From positions 1 through 31,952 of the forward strand of contig DASYSE010000097.1 of the NCBI GenBank assembly GCA_036003705.1: DNA of 31,952 nt, written 5' to 3'. Below are positions 7,174 through 14,492 of the stretch, one piece after another; position 1 is the first letter of the stretch, and each line of letters starts with the position of its first letter. Position numbers and translations under genes: made by a program. The notes under the pieces are model-generated. The model ran no database searches and was not told the origin of the DNA. It saw only the letters and a program-made list of their open reading frames with translations. Source of the stretch: CALGFH01 sp036003705 (lineage in GTDB: Bacteria > Actinomycetota > CALGFH01).

Positions 7174-7174
7174 T
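7146..7174 (+). promoter_or_regulatory. Promoter of the SGNH hydrolase gene
   Basis: TTCACA (7146-7151), 17 nt, then TACGCT (7169-7174), one mismatch from the -35 consensus and a TANNNT -10. The predicted start near 7181 leaves a short leader that includes AGGAGG (7187-7192). Confidence 0.65.
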
Positions 7175-7197
7175 GGACCTCGTTCGAGGAGGCGCTA

Positions 7198-8004
7198 TTG
7201 GGCGTCGCTGTCCGGCAGCTCGGTCGGGCGACCCTGCTCGGTGTGGGCGCTCTGGCCACCACGCTGGCCGCCGAGGTCATGGCGGCCCGACGCCACCGTT
7301 TCCTTCCTTCCCACCACCCGCCGCTGGAGATCAGCGGCGTGCTCGGGCCTGAGGACGGCGAACCGCTGACGCTGGTCGTCCTCGGTGACAGCTCGGTCGC
7401 CGGGGTCGGTGCCGACGCCGCCGAGGACACCCTCACCTACGGGGTGGCCAAGGCACTGAGCGACCAGTACCGGGTCAGCCTGCACGCCCTCGGCGTCTCC
7501 GGGTCGAGGCTCGGCAACGTCGTCGGGGAGCAGCTTCCCCAGGTCGCCGGCCTCGACCCCGACATCGTGCTGGTCTGCGTCGGAACCAACGACATCACCC
7601 ACGGCACCACGCTCCGCGAGGCCAGGCGCCAGCTCCGGCTGCTGGTCAGCGGGCTGGCCGAGGTCGCCCCGGACGCCAAGGTGATCGTCTCCGGGCTGCC
7701 CCCGACCGAGACCGCGATCGCGTTCCACCGGCCGCTGCGCGACCTGCTCGGGCTGCGCGCCCTGCTGTTCACCCGCCTGTACCGGGCCGAGCTGACGCCG
7801 CAGGGCGTCTCGGTCTTCGACATCGCCCGCCTGACCAGGTCGGCCTTCCACGGCAAGCGGGAGATGTTCAGCGCCGACCTGTTCCACCCCTCCAGTGCAG
7901 GCTACGCCTTCCTGGCCAGCGTCTACGGCCGGGCCGTCCGCGAGGCCCTCGACGCCGCCGCCCGCGACCTGCAGGCCGACCCGGAGGCGGAGCTGGCGGG
8001 CTAG
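7198..8004 (+). CDS. SGNH/GDSL-family hydrolase
   Basis: Serine hydrolase of the SGNH fold (esterase/lipase or acyl-hydrolase). Block I GDSS contains the nucleophile Ser65, block III GTND has Asn131, and block V DLFHP has Asp227 and His230 of the triad. The TTG at 7198 is supported by AGGAGG 5 nt upstream. A hydrophobic N-terminus (residues 10-30) could anchor the protein to the membrane. Length (268 aa) fits the actinobacterial family. It follows rsiG by 90 nt but has its own promoter. Substrate cannot be told from sequence. Its TAG stop shares the CTAG at 8001-8004 with the stop of the convergent zinc-ribbon gene. Confidence 0.9.
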   Translation: MGVAVRQLGRATLLGVGALATTLAAEVMAARRHRFLPSHHPPLEISGVLGPEDGEPLTLVVLGDSSVAGVGADAAEDTLTYGVAKALSDQYRVSLHALGVSGSRLGNVVGEQLPQVAGLDPDIVLVCVGTNDITHGTTLREARRQLRLLVSGLAEVAPDAKVIVSGLPPTETAIAFHRPLRDLLGLRALLFTRLYRAELTPQGVSVFDIARLTRSAFHGKREMFSADLFHPSSAGYAFLASVYGRAVREALDAAARDLQADPEAELAG

Positions 8005-8303
8005 TCGAACAGCTCGTCGAAGAAGCTCTTCCTGCGGCGCTTGGGGGAATCCTGGCTGTAGCGGCGGCGGACGTCGTCGCGGTCGCGGTCGCCGAACGGG
8101 TTGGGGAAGCTCGATTCGCGCTCGCGTTCGCGTGGGACCGACTGGCTGCGCTGCCAGCCCTGTTGGGCGTCGACCAGGTGCTCGAGCTCTCCTCGGTCCA
8201 GGAAGAGGCCGCGGCAGTCGGTGCACTGGTCGACGGTGACGCCGCTGCGCTCGTAGGTGCGCATGGCACCCTGGCACTTGGGACAGATGAGGTCGGTGGG
8301 CAT
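8001..8303 (-). CDS. TFIIB-type zinc-ribbon protein
   Basis: A 100-aa protein with a zf-TFIIB-like zinc ribbon: CPKC (C7, C10) and CTDC (C27, C30), followed by RGLFLDRGELEHL, the usual family continuation. The C-terminal half is charged and ends KSFFDELFD, which is common in this family. AAGGAGG lies 6 nt before the ATG at 8303. It sits 36 nt after the methyltransferase stop and is probably the last cistron of the copper/oxidase-assembly operon. Function of the family is unknown; zinc binding is inferred from the cysteines. Confidence 0.85.
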   Translation of the reverse strand: MPTDLICPKCQGAMRTYERSGVTVDQCTDCRGLFLDRGELEHLVDAQQGWQRSQSVPRERERESSFPNPFGDRDRDDVRRRYSQDSPKRRRKSFFDELFD

Positions 8304-8339
8304 CGATCGCCTCCTTGCGGTCGTGGAGCGAGTGTAGGT

Positions 8340-9080
8340 TCAGCCGGCGACGACCGCGAACCGCGGGGTGACCCCGAGCAGACGGGTGCTCGGCGGCATC
8401 CGCAGCAGCTGGGCCCACTCGATGTCGCGCAGCCGCTCCAGCCGGGCCGGTCCCCAGCCCGCCGCCTCGACCAGCTCGACCACCCGGTCCGGGTGGGTCC
8501 CGCCGGCCAGCGGCAGCGCCTCCCAGATGCCCGGCTCGTAGCGGTCGTGGTGGTGGTCGGGTTCCCCGCGCAGCCTGCGCAGCCCCTCCCGTGCCTGCCC
8601 GCGCAGGGTCTCGACCGGGTCGGCCGCCCCCCACAGCCCTTCGAACAGGACCAGCCGGCCGGCCGGCGCCACCGACCGCCAGACGGCGAGGGCGGCACCC
8701 GGGTCGGGCAGGGTCCACAGCAGGTGCCGCTCGATGACGGCGTCGAACGGGCCGGCCGGCGGGGCCTCGGCACCCGCCTCGACCACCTCGATCTCCAGGC
8801 CGTCGCGCGCGGCCGAGTCCCGCAGGCGGTCCAGCATGCCGGCCGACAGGTCAAGGGCGGTGACCCGGTGGCCCAGCCGGGCCGCGGTCAGCGACAGGAA
8901 GCCGGTCCCGGCGCCGGCGTCCAGCACCCGGCATCCCTCCCCGGGCAGCAGCCGGTGCAGGGCGGCGTTCCAGGCGGCCCGCAGGGACGGCGAGGCGGCG
9001 GCGTAGCCGTGGTCGGAGGAGTCGTCGTAGGTGGCGGCGTCCGCGTCCCAGTAGGCACGGACCTTGTCGGTGAGCTCCAA
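8340..9080 (-). CDS. Class I SAM-dependent methyltransferase
   Basis: A 246-aa Rossmann-fold methyltransferase (Methyltransf_11 type). Motif I is VLDAGAGTGFLSLTAARLG, followed by the acidic VTALDLSAGML and the motif IV region PFDAVIERHLLWTLPDP. It starts at TTG 9080 with GGAGG 5 nt upstream, 26 nt after the stop of the 43-aa ORF. A DHHHDRYEPGIW segment is rich in histidine. Context (CtaG, copper genes) suggests an accessory role in haem/copper oxidase biogenesis or quinone chemistry, but no substrate-defining motif is recognised. Confidence 0.85.
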   Translation of the reverse strand: MELTDKVRAYWDADAATYDDSSDHGYAAASPSLRAAWNAALHRLLPGEGCRVLDAGAGTGFLSLTAARLGHRVTALDLSAGMLDRLRDSAARDGLEIEVVEAGAEAPPAGPFDAVIERHLLWTLPDPGAALAVWRSVAPAGRLVLFEGLWGAADPVETLRGQAREGLRRLRGEPDHHHDRYEPGIWEALPLAGGTHPDRVVELVEAAGWGPARLERLRDIEWAQLLRMPPSTRLLGVTPRFAVVAG

Positions 9081-9106
9081 GGGTTCCTCCAGGGTCTCGG
9101 GTGGGA

Positions 9107-9238
9107 TCAGCTCGGGTCGCGCCCGAGGAACCCGGCGAGCCGGTCGTGGACCGGCGCGTCGTCATCCACCGGCACCTCGGCGCCGAACACGCGGCCGCGC
9201 TCCTCGCCGCCGACGAACCGCGGCTCAGGGCAGCTCAT
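9107..9238 (-). CDS. 43-aa small protein coupled to ctaG
   Basis: This short ORF starts with an ATG overlapping the ctaG stop (ATGA, 9235-9238) and ends 26 nt before the methyltransferase. It begins MSCPEPRFVGGEERGR and ends LAGFLGRDPS, and is acidic and soluble. Nearly every codon ends in G or C like the flanking genes, the gene fills the gap exactly, and the start-stop overlap matches the operon style, so I treat it as real. There is no recognised domain. Confidence 0.6.
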   Translation of the reverse strand: MSCPEPRFVGGEERGRVFGAEVPVDDDAPVHDRLAGFLGRDPS

Positions 9239-10242
9239 GGCGCGGGTGGCCGGATCACGGGGCGGGAGGACCGGCCGGCGGCGCGTTCGCGGGCCAGGCG
9301 CCGGTCCTCCCGGACGGCGACCACCTTCTCCTCGTAGCTCGCCCAGGAGATGAGGATGCCGAGCACCGCGCTCAGCGCGACCAGATCGCCGACGCCCCAC
9401 AGGATCGCGCCGCCGACGTGCTGATCGGCCAGGGGCGTCGGGCCCCACGACCGCTGGAAGCTCTCGAGGGTCGGGGCGAGCACCCGCCCGCTGTTCAGGA
9501 TCGCGACCCCGAGGAAGGCGTGGAACGGCACCATGATGAACACGAACAGCAGCCGGGCGATGTGGGGCAGGCGCCAGCGGGACGGGTCGAGGCCGACCAC
9601 CGGCCACCAGAACAGCAGCCCGGCGGTGAGGAAGTGGAGGTGCACCAGGTCGTGGACCAGCGGCTGGCGCAGGGTCAGGTCGAACAGCGGTGAGAAGTAG
9701 AGGCCGTACAGGGTCAGGGTGAACAGCACCCAGGCGACCAGCGGGTGGCCGACCACCCGCACCGGCGGGCTGTGCAGCAGGCGCACGAGGCGACGGCGGG
9801 TCCTGCCCCTTGCCACCCGCAGAGCGAGCGTGATCGGCGCGCCGAGGGCCAGCAGCGGGGCTGCCACCATGGTGAGCAGCATGTGCTGGACGACGTGGAC
9901 CGAGAACAGCACGGTGTCGTAGGCCTCGAGCGGCGACACCAGGGCGACGGCCAGCGCGCCGATCCCCGACAGGAAGTAGACGGTGCGCCGCAGCGGCCAG
10001 ACCACCCCGCCGGCGACCAGGCGCCGGCGGCCCCGGAGGTACAGCACCGCCCCGGCCACCAGCCCCACGGTGACCAGCGGGTTGAACGACCAGGAGAGCA
10101 GCACCCGTGCAGGCGTCGGCGGCGGCACCTGCGACCCTGGCGACGGGCCGGCAAGGGCGGCACCGGCCCCGAGCGTCAGGCCGGCCAGCGCAAGGGCGCC
10201 GGCGGCCACCATCCGGCGCCCGATCCTCCGAGACCACACCAC
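9235..10242 (-). CDS. ctaG: CtaG-family cytochrome c oxidase assembly protein
   Basis: Polytopic protein of about 335 aa of the caa3_CtaG family, needed for copper-dependent assembly of cytochrome oxidase in Gram-positives. A signal-like N-terminus is followed by about seven TM helices. Family histidine segments are visible: HVVQHMLLTMVAAPLLALG, LVHDLVHLHFLTAGLLFWWPV and PFHAFLGVAIL. The frame opens with two GTG codons (10242, 10239), and an ATG at 10212 has GGAGG 12 nt upstream, so the exact start is uncertain. It lies in the copper operon 19 nt after an integral-membrane gene and overlaps the 43-aa ORF by 4 nt. The histidines probably handle copper; this is family inference. Confidence 0.92.
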   Translation of the reverse strand: MVWSRRIGRRMVAAGALALAGLTLGAGAALAGPSPGSQVPPPTPARVLLSWSFNPLVTVGLVAGAVLYLRGRRRLVAGGVVWPLRRTVYFLSGIGALAVALVSPLEAYDTVLFSVHVVQHMLLTMVAAPLLALGAPITLALRVARGRTRRRLVRLLHSPPVRVVGHPLVAWVLFTLTLYGLYFSPLFDLTLRQPLVHDLVHLHFLTAGLLFWWPVVGLDPSRWRLPHIARLLFVFIMVPFHAFLGVAILNSGRVLAPTLESFQRSWGPTPLADQHVGGAILWGVGDLVALSAVLGILISWASYEEKVVAVREDRRLARERAAGRSSRPVIRPPAP

Positions 10243-10261
10243 CCCTGCAGCTTACGCCGGC

Positions 10262-11305
10262 TCAGGACGCGGGAACGTCCGTGTGGCGTGGGCTCCGAAA
10301 CCCCACCAGCCCGGCGACCACCATGCTGGCGCCAAGGCCGAGGGTGAGGGTGATGGTGGCGCGGGTGGCGAGTGGGCCGAGGGCGGACAGGAGCTGCGAG
10401 CGGGCGAGGGCCGACAGGTCGGGCAGGGCCCCGCCCAGAGTCAGGAACACGCCGCCCAGCAGCAGGTAGAGCAGGCCGGTGTCGGCCCGCCCCCGGAGCA
10501 GCCGGTAGGCGGCCAGGCCGGCGACGACCCAGCCGGCCGCCGCGGTCACCGTCCCGTACGCCTCGGCCGCGAGCGGCGCCGCCGAGGCGAGCAGCGCCCC
10601 GACGGTGTGGACGACGTCGGCGGCCACGGCAAGCAGGGCGACCACGGCGAGGACCTGCGGCCTGCGGTAGCCGCCGGCGGCGGCGAGGGCGGCGGCGAAG
10701 ACGGCCGCCGTGGCCAGTGCCCACGGCCACGGCGACGGGCCGGGGACCCAGGTGATGTCGCCCTGCACCACCATCGTCCGCTCGCCCTGGCGCAGAGGGA
10801 CCTGCCAGTCGGGCACGACCACCTGGAGCGCTCGAGGGTTGGCGGAGACGGCCGGCGGGTCGGGGCCGGTCCAGTGGGCCCGGTGGTCGTGCCAGGCCAC
10901 CGACGGCCCGTCGCCGATCCGCCGCCACTCGGGCGCGGCCGCCGGGTCGAACTCGGGCGGGACGGTCGTCGGGGCGGTCCGGAATCGGTTGGTGTAGGTG
11001 CTCGGCGAGCGCCGGTTCTCGAACACCCCGCCCGCCCCGACGCGCAGATACGGCTCGAGGCGGTAGCCGAGCACCAGCACCTCCTGGCCCGACCGGTTGG
11101 TCAGTTCCAGCTGGTCGCCGGCGACGGTCCGGACCTCCAGGCCGGGCACTCCCTGCTCGATCCCGCGCACGGTGGTCCGGTAGTTGCTGGCCGCCGTCCC
11201 GGAGCCGATCGCGTGCGCGGCCGCCGGCCCGGCCGTGGCCGCGACCACGAAGCCGGCGAGGACGATGCCGAGCCCGGCCCTGCGGATGGCGCCACGCCCG
11301 GTCAT
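10262..11305 (-). CDS. Membrane protein with HDHRAHW extracellular motif
   Basis: A 347-aa protein with a signal peptide (ending GPAAAHA), an extracellular domain of about 180 aa and a C-terminal block of about six TM helices (from PWPWALATAAVF onward). The extracellular part holds the motif VAWHDHRAHW, a histidine/tryptophan cluster that could bind copper. Its ATG overlaps the stop of the upstream gene by 4 nt. I remember similar unnamed proteins near actinobacterial copper genes, but give no family name. A role in periplasmic copper handling or oxidase maturation is suggested by neighbours CopC-CopD and CtaG. Confidence 0.78.
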   Translation of the reverse strand: MTGRGAIRRAGLGIVLAGFVVAATAGPAAAHAIGSGTAASNYRTTVRGIEQGVPGLEVRTVAGDQLELTNRSGQEVLVLGYRLEPYLRVGAGGVFENRRSPSTYTNRFRTAPTTVPPEFDPAAAPEWRRIGDGPSVAWHDHRAHWTGPDPPAVSANPRALQVVVPDWQVPLRQGERTMVVQGDITWVPGPSPWPWALATAAVFAAALAAAGGYRRPQVLAVVALLAVAADVVHTVGALLASAAPLAAEAYGTVTAAAGWVVAGLAAYRLLRGRADTGLLYLLLGGVFLTLGGALPDLSALARSQLLSALGPLATRATITLTLGLGASMVVAGLVGFRSPRHTDVPAS

Positions 11306-12138
11306 CGGCGGCGCCGCCGTCCCGGCGGGGTCGCCCGCGACGACTCGCGGCGCCGCAGGAGCAGGGCGGTGACCACGATCACGGCCGCGGCGCCGGTGGC
11401 CAGCAGCAGGGTCTGGTTGCGGGTGTCGCCGGCCGACCCGCCAGCGGACGGCGCCACCCCGACCTGGACGTACCCGGTCCTGGCCAGCCCGGCGCTCACC
11501 TGGTGGGTGCCTGGCGCGTCGGTGCTCCGCAGCCGCTCCCAGGCGCGGCCGTCGGCCGAGGACAGCACCAGGTGGCCCCCGAGGTCGCTCACCGCGGTGG
11601 CCAGCAGCGGGTAGACCAGGCCGACGCTGGACTGGCCGCCGAGGGTGTCGACCTTGCTGCCAGAGGGCTGGTAGCTGACCTGGATGCGGTAGGCGTTGCC
11701 GGCGCCGACCAGCCCGGCCGGGACCGGCCCGAGGGTCGCCGGGTCGACCGGTTCGACCGCGACCTCGACCCCGGACTGGCCGGGACGTGCCCGCACCGCT
11801 CCTTCGCTGAGCACCAGGTTGACCTGCCCGTCGCTGGTCGAGAAGGCGCCGAGCTGGGACCCGTTGGCGGTGAGCTTGACCGTGAAGCGGGTCGAGGCGG
11901 GCGGCTTGTTGCTGGAGGCCAGGTCGGGCGGCGGGTTCACCCAGCGGTACGGCGTCGGCGGGGCGAGCCCGTCCAGCAGCGGCCGCCGGGCCAGGATGCT
12001 GGCCCGGCCGCTGACGGCCGCCCCGGCCAGGTAGAGCAGCACGATCCCGACCCCGACCAGCAGGGCCATCGGTGACCTGCCCGCCATCCGGCGCTCCCCG
12101 GTCTTCGCCCGGCTCCCGCGGTTGCTTGCCGAGGTCAT
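11302..12138 (-). CDS. Two-TM membrane protein of the copper operon
   Basis: A 278-aa protein from the ATG at 12138, which overlaps the stop of the substrate-binding lipoprotein (ATGA). The first TM is near residues 24-42 and a second sits near the C-terminus (TLLLATGAAAVIVVTALLL), followed by an Arg-rich tail. Between them lies an extracellular beta-rich domain opening with PPTPYRWVNPPPDLA. Type I anchoring at the C-terminus suggests a surface domain interacting with its neighbours. No known domain is recognised. Codon use and 4-nt overlaps on both sides show it belongs to the operon. Confidence 0.78.
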   Translation of the reverse strand: MTSASNRGSRAKTGERRMAGRSPMALLVGVGIVLLYLAGAAVSGRASILARRPLLDGLAPPTPYRWVNPPPDLASSNKPPASTRFTVKLTANGSQLGAFSTSDGQVNLVLSEGAVRARPGQSGVEVAVEPVDPATLGPVPAGLVGAGNAYRIQVSYQPSGSKVDTLGGQSSVGLVYPLLATAVSDLGGHLVLSSADGRAWERLRSTDAPGTHQVSAGLARTGYVQVGVAPSAGGSAGDTRNQTLLLATGAAAVIVVTALLLRRRESSRATPPGRRRRR

Positions 12139-13382
12139 CGGGACGGGCGGATGGCCGCGATCGGAGCGGTGGCGAACTGGGGTGGCCAGGTCACCTCGCG
12201 CCGGTTCACCTGCGTCCACTCCCAGATGACGCTGGCCGCCCGAAGGTTGGCACCGGCGTCGGGGCCGCCCGCCGGGGCGAACTCCAGGCCGCTGCCGTTG
12301 GGCAGGCCGCCGGCCGGCACTCTCGCCGTCCGGGCCGCGGCGGCCACGTCGGCGGGGGTGAGCGAGCCCGCCGCCGGCAGCACGTGGTGGAACAGCGCCC
12401 AGGCGCCGGAGAAGCCGGCAAGGGCGGCGGCGCTCATCGAGTGGCCGTTGGCCTTGCGGTAGGCGGTGTCGGCCCGGTCGAGCAGGGCACGGGCCTCGGG
12501 GGTGAGCCCGGCGGGGTTGATCCCGTGGGTGTCTGGCTTGTCGGAGGCGAACAGGCCGACGGCGTCGCGGCCGAGCCGCGCCCCGAACTCCGGCATGCAG
12601 TAGCTGGACGAGGTGCCGATGCTGGCCAGCAGGGGCAGGTGCTGGCGGACCTGTTCGCGGCGCAGCGCCACCCCGTCCTCCAGGTAGGCGACCACGAACA
12701 GCACGTCGGGACGCCCGGCGGCGACCTCCCTGACCACCTTGGCCGGGTCGTAGCGGCGCGGGTCGTAGGTGACGTCGGCGGTGGCCCGCAGCCCCCGCTC
12801 GCGCAGCTCGGCCCGTGCCCCGTCGGCGACCGCCTTGCCGTAGACGTCGTCGACCGCGGCGATGGCGAAGCGCAGCGAGGCGTTCGGCCGCGGCAGCTTG
12901 GGGGCGAGCTCGTCGGCGACGAACCGGATGGCGCCCCGGCCGAGCAGGCCGCCGGTGGGCGCGACCCGGAACACCAGGTCGCCCCCGCCGGGGCCGGCCA
13001 GCTTGCCGACCGCGCCGGTCTCCCAGAACAGCGAGCCCCGCCCGGCGGCGGCGGCGGCCGCCGGGCTCGAGATGGTGCTGCCGTAGCTGCCGAGGACCAG
13101 GTCGACGCCCCGGCCGGCCAGCGCCTTGATCGCGCCGGGGGCGGCGTCGGCCTCCGGCACGTCGACCTGGTCGAGCACGATTGGGCGGCCGCCGACCCCG
13201 CCCTCCTGGTTGGCCAGCTCGGCCGCCACCCGGACGCCGTGGTACTCCTCGATCCCGCCCATGCCCTGGGTGCCGCTCAGCGGGTAGATGGCGCCGACCC
13301 GGACCGGCTCGGGCGGGTCGCCGGTGCAGCCTGCGACCAGGAGCAGGACGAGGAGCAGAACCAGCGGGCGCAGCGGGCGCAT
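12135..13382 (-). CDS. Type I periplasmic-binding-fold lipoprotein
   Basis: A 415-aa solute-binding protein of the Leu/Ile/Val-binding class (peripla_BP_6). The lipobox LLLVAGC places the lipidated Cys at residue 19. Next come VRVGAIYPLSG, GRPIVLDQVD and VDLVLGSYGSTISSP, the normal start of this fold, and later RFAIAAVDDVYGKAV and DVLFVVAYLEDG. No ABC permease or ATPase is adjacent, and the gene abuts CPBP and membrane genes of the copper/oxidase cluster. It may therefore act as a sensor or scaffold rather than a transporter subunit. The ATG follows the CPBP stop without any gap. Confidence 0.87.
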   Translation of the reverse strand: MRPLRPLVLLLVLLLVAGCTGDPPEPVRVGAIYPLSGTQGMGGIEEYHGVRVAAELANQEGGVGGRPIVLDQVDVPEADAAPGAIKALAGRGVDLVLGSYGSTISSPAAAAAAGRGSLFWETGAVGKLAGPGGGDLVFRVAPTGGLLGRGAIRFVADELAPKLPRPNASLRFAIAAVDDVYGKAVADGARAELRERGLRATADVTYDPRRYDPAKVVREVAAGRPDVLFVVAYLEDGVALRREQVRQHLPLLASIGTSSSYCMPEFGARLGRDAVGLFASDKPDTHGINPAGLTPEARALLDRADTAYRKANGHSMSAAALAGFSGAWALFHHVLPAAGSLTPADVAAAARTARVPAGGLPNGSGLEFAPAGGPDAGANLRAASVIWEWTQVNRREVTWPPQFATAPIAAIRPSR

Positions 13383-14021
13383 CTATCTCACCGCCAGGAG
13401 GTTGGCTACGGCATGGGTGACGGCCGGGACCGTCCAGCGGCCGGAAGCGTACCGCTGCCAGGACAGCAGCAGCGCGGCCCCGAGGTCGACGGGCATGGCG
13501 GCCAGGCCGTAGGCGGGCAGGTGGATGAGGGCGAACAGGACCGCGGTGCCGAGCACGGCGACCAGCTGGCCGAATTGCTCCAGCCGGTGGTAGAGCAGCC
13601 GGCGGAACAACGCCTCTTCGGCCACGGTGGCGAGCAGGACCAGCCCGGCCGCCGCGGCACCGACCCGCCGGTCGGGGGCCGGCCCGGCGACCGCCGCGGC
13701 CCCGGCCACCGCAACCAGCCCAAGGGCCAGCGGGGCCGCCGACCCGAGCGGCGCCACGGCGGCGCCGCGGGGCCCGCGGACCGCCAGTGCGCCCGCGGCC
13801 AGCGCCAGGTAGCCGGTGGCGAGCAGCGGCACCGCGGACGGCAGGCCGCCAACGGCCGGGCGGACGAGCAGGAAGGCAAGCCCGCCGGCGACCACCAGGC
13901 CGCCGACGAGGAATGATCCGGGGGCTGTGGACACCCGGAAGCACCCCACCCCGCCATCGGCTACGCTCCCCCTCCGGGGGACCCGGCGTCCGGCCGGGTC
14001 GGTGCCCGCCGGGTCGGTCAC
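13383..14021 (-). CDS. CPBP-family intramembrane glutamic protease
   Basis: A 212-aa polytopic protein with the Abi/CPBP motifs in order: motif 1 AEEALFRR (E135, E136, R140), motif 2 FALIHLP (H167) and motif 3 VTHAVAN (H203). The known family includes CAAX-type proteases and bacteriocin-immunity proteins. The GTG at 14021 overlaps the upstream lipoprotein stop (GTGA). It is embedded in the copper operon, which suggests quality control or processing of a membrane partner. Substrate unknown. Confidence 0.88.
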   Translation of the reverse strand: MTDPAGTDPAGRRVPRRGSVADGGVGCFRVSTAPGSFLVGGLVVAGGLAFLLVRPAVGGLPSAVPLLATGYLALAAGALAVRGPRGAAVAPLGSAAPLALGLVAVAGAAAVAGPAPDRRVGAAAAGLVLLATVAEEALFRRLLYHRLEQFGQLVAVLGTAVLFALIHLPAYGLAAMPVDLGAALLLSWQRYASGRWTVPAVTHAVANLLAVR

Positions 14022-14479
14022 CTGACGACCTGGAACGCGGCCTGGGTGAGGATCCGCGGCTCGAACGGGACGTGGTCGGCGGCGACGAACTCCACCTGGA
14101 CGACGTGCTGGCCCGCGGGGAGCTGTGGCAGGCGCTGCCGCAGCCCGTAGTTCATGGCGACCAGCTTGCCGTCGACGAGCACGTGGATGTGGCCCTCGTC
14201 GCCCTGGATGCGGGTGGTGGTCTGGCTGACGATCTTGGCCCCGTCCAGGCCGAGCCGCAGCTCCGGCTGGGCCTGGCGGACGGTCTGCCCGTTGCGAGGC
14301 GTGACGATGGTGAGCCTGGCCGGGCTGCTCGGACGGTCGGCGGCCACGGTGGTGGCGCCCGGCGGCCGGGCCGCGCCGCCGGGCCCCCCGCCCGAGCAGG
14401 AGGCAAGGCCGAGGAGCGCGACGGCGAGCAGGATCGTGGCAGGGACCTGCCGCGTTCGGGGACCACGCTGCGACTTCAT
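14018..14479 (-). CDS. Lipoprotein with Ig-like domain, copper operon
   Basis: A 153-aa lipoprotein starting at the ATG at 14479 (GAGG 9 nt upstream). The lipobox is LGLASC with lipidated Cys28, followed by a low-complexity linker. A beta-rich domain then carries GHIHVLVDGKLVAM and LPAGQHVVQVEFVAADHVPF. The GHxHxxVDG pattern resembles small periplasmic domains fused to or encoded beside CopC and YtkA-like proteins. The histidines could hold copper outside the membrane. It lies 13 nt after the CopC-CopD fusion and overlaps CPBP by 4 nt. Confidence 0.8.
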   Translation of the reverse strand: MKSQRGPRTRQVPATILLAVALLGLASCSGGGPGGAARPPGATTVAADRPSSPARLTIVTPRNGQTVRQAQPELRLGLDGAKIVSQTTTRIQGDEGHIHVLVDGKLVAMNYGLRQRLPQLPAGQHVVQVEFVAADHVPFEPRILTQAAFQVVR

Positions 14480-14492
14480 GTGGTTGGTTCCT

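Noticed and set aside
8001..8004. CTAG shared by two convergent stop codons as a functional site
   Set aside because: It is simply an overlap of TAG on both strands and needs no further explanation.
11302..13944. 880-codon minus-strand frame across two genes
   Set aside because: Only its last 278 codons are the real membrane protein; the rest is an off-frame shadow of the binding lipoprotein and CPBP genes.
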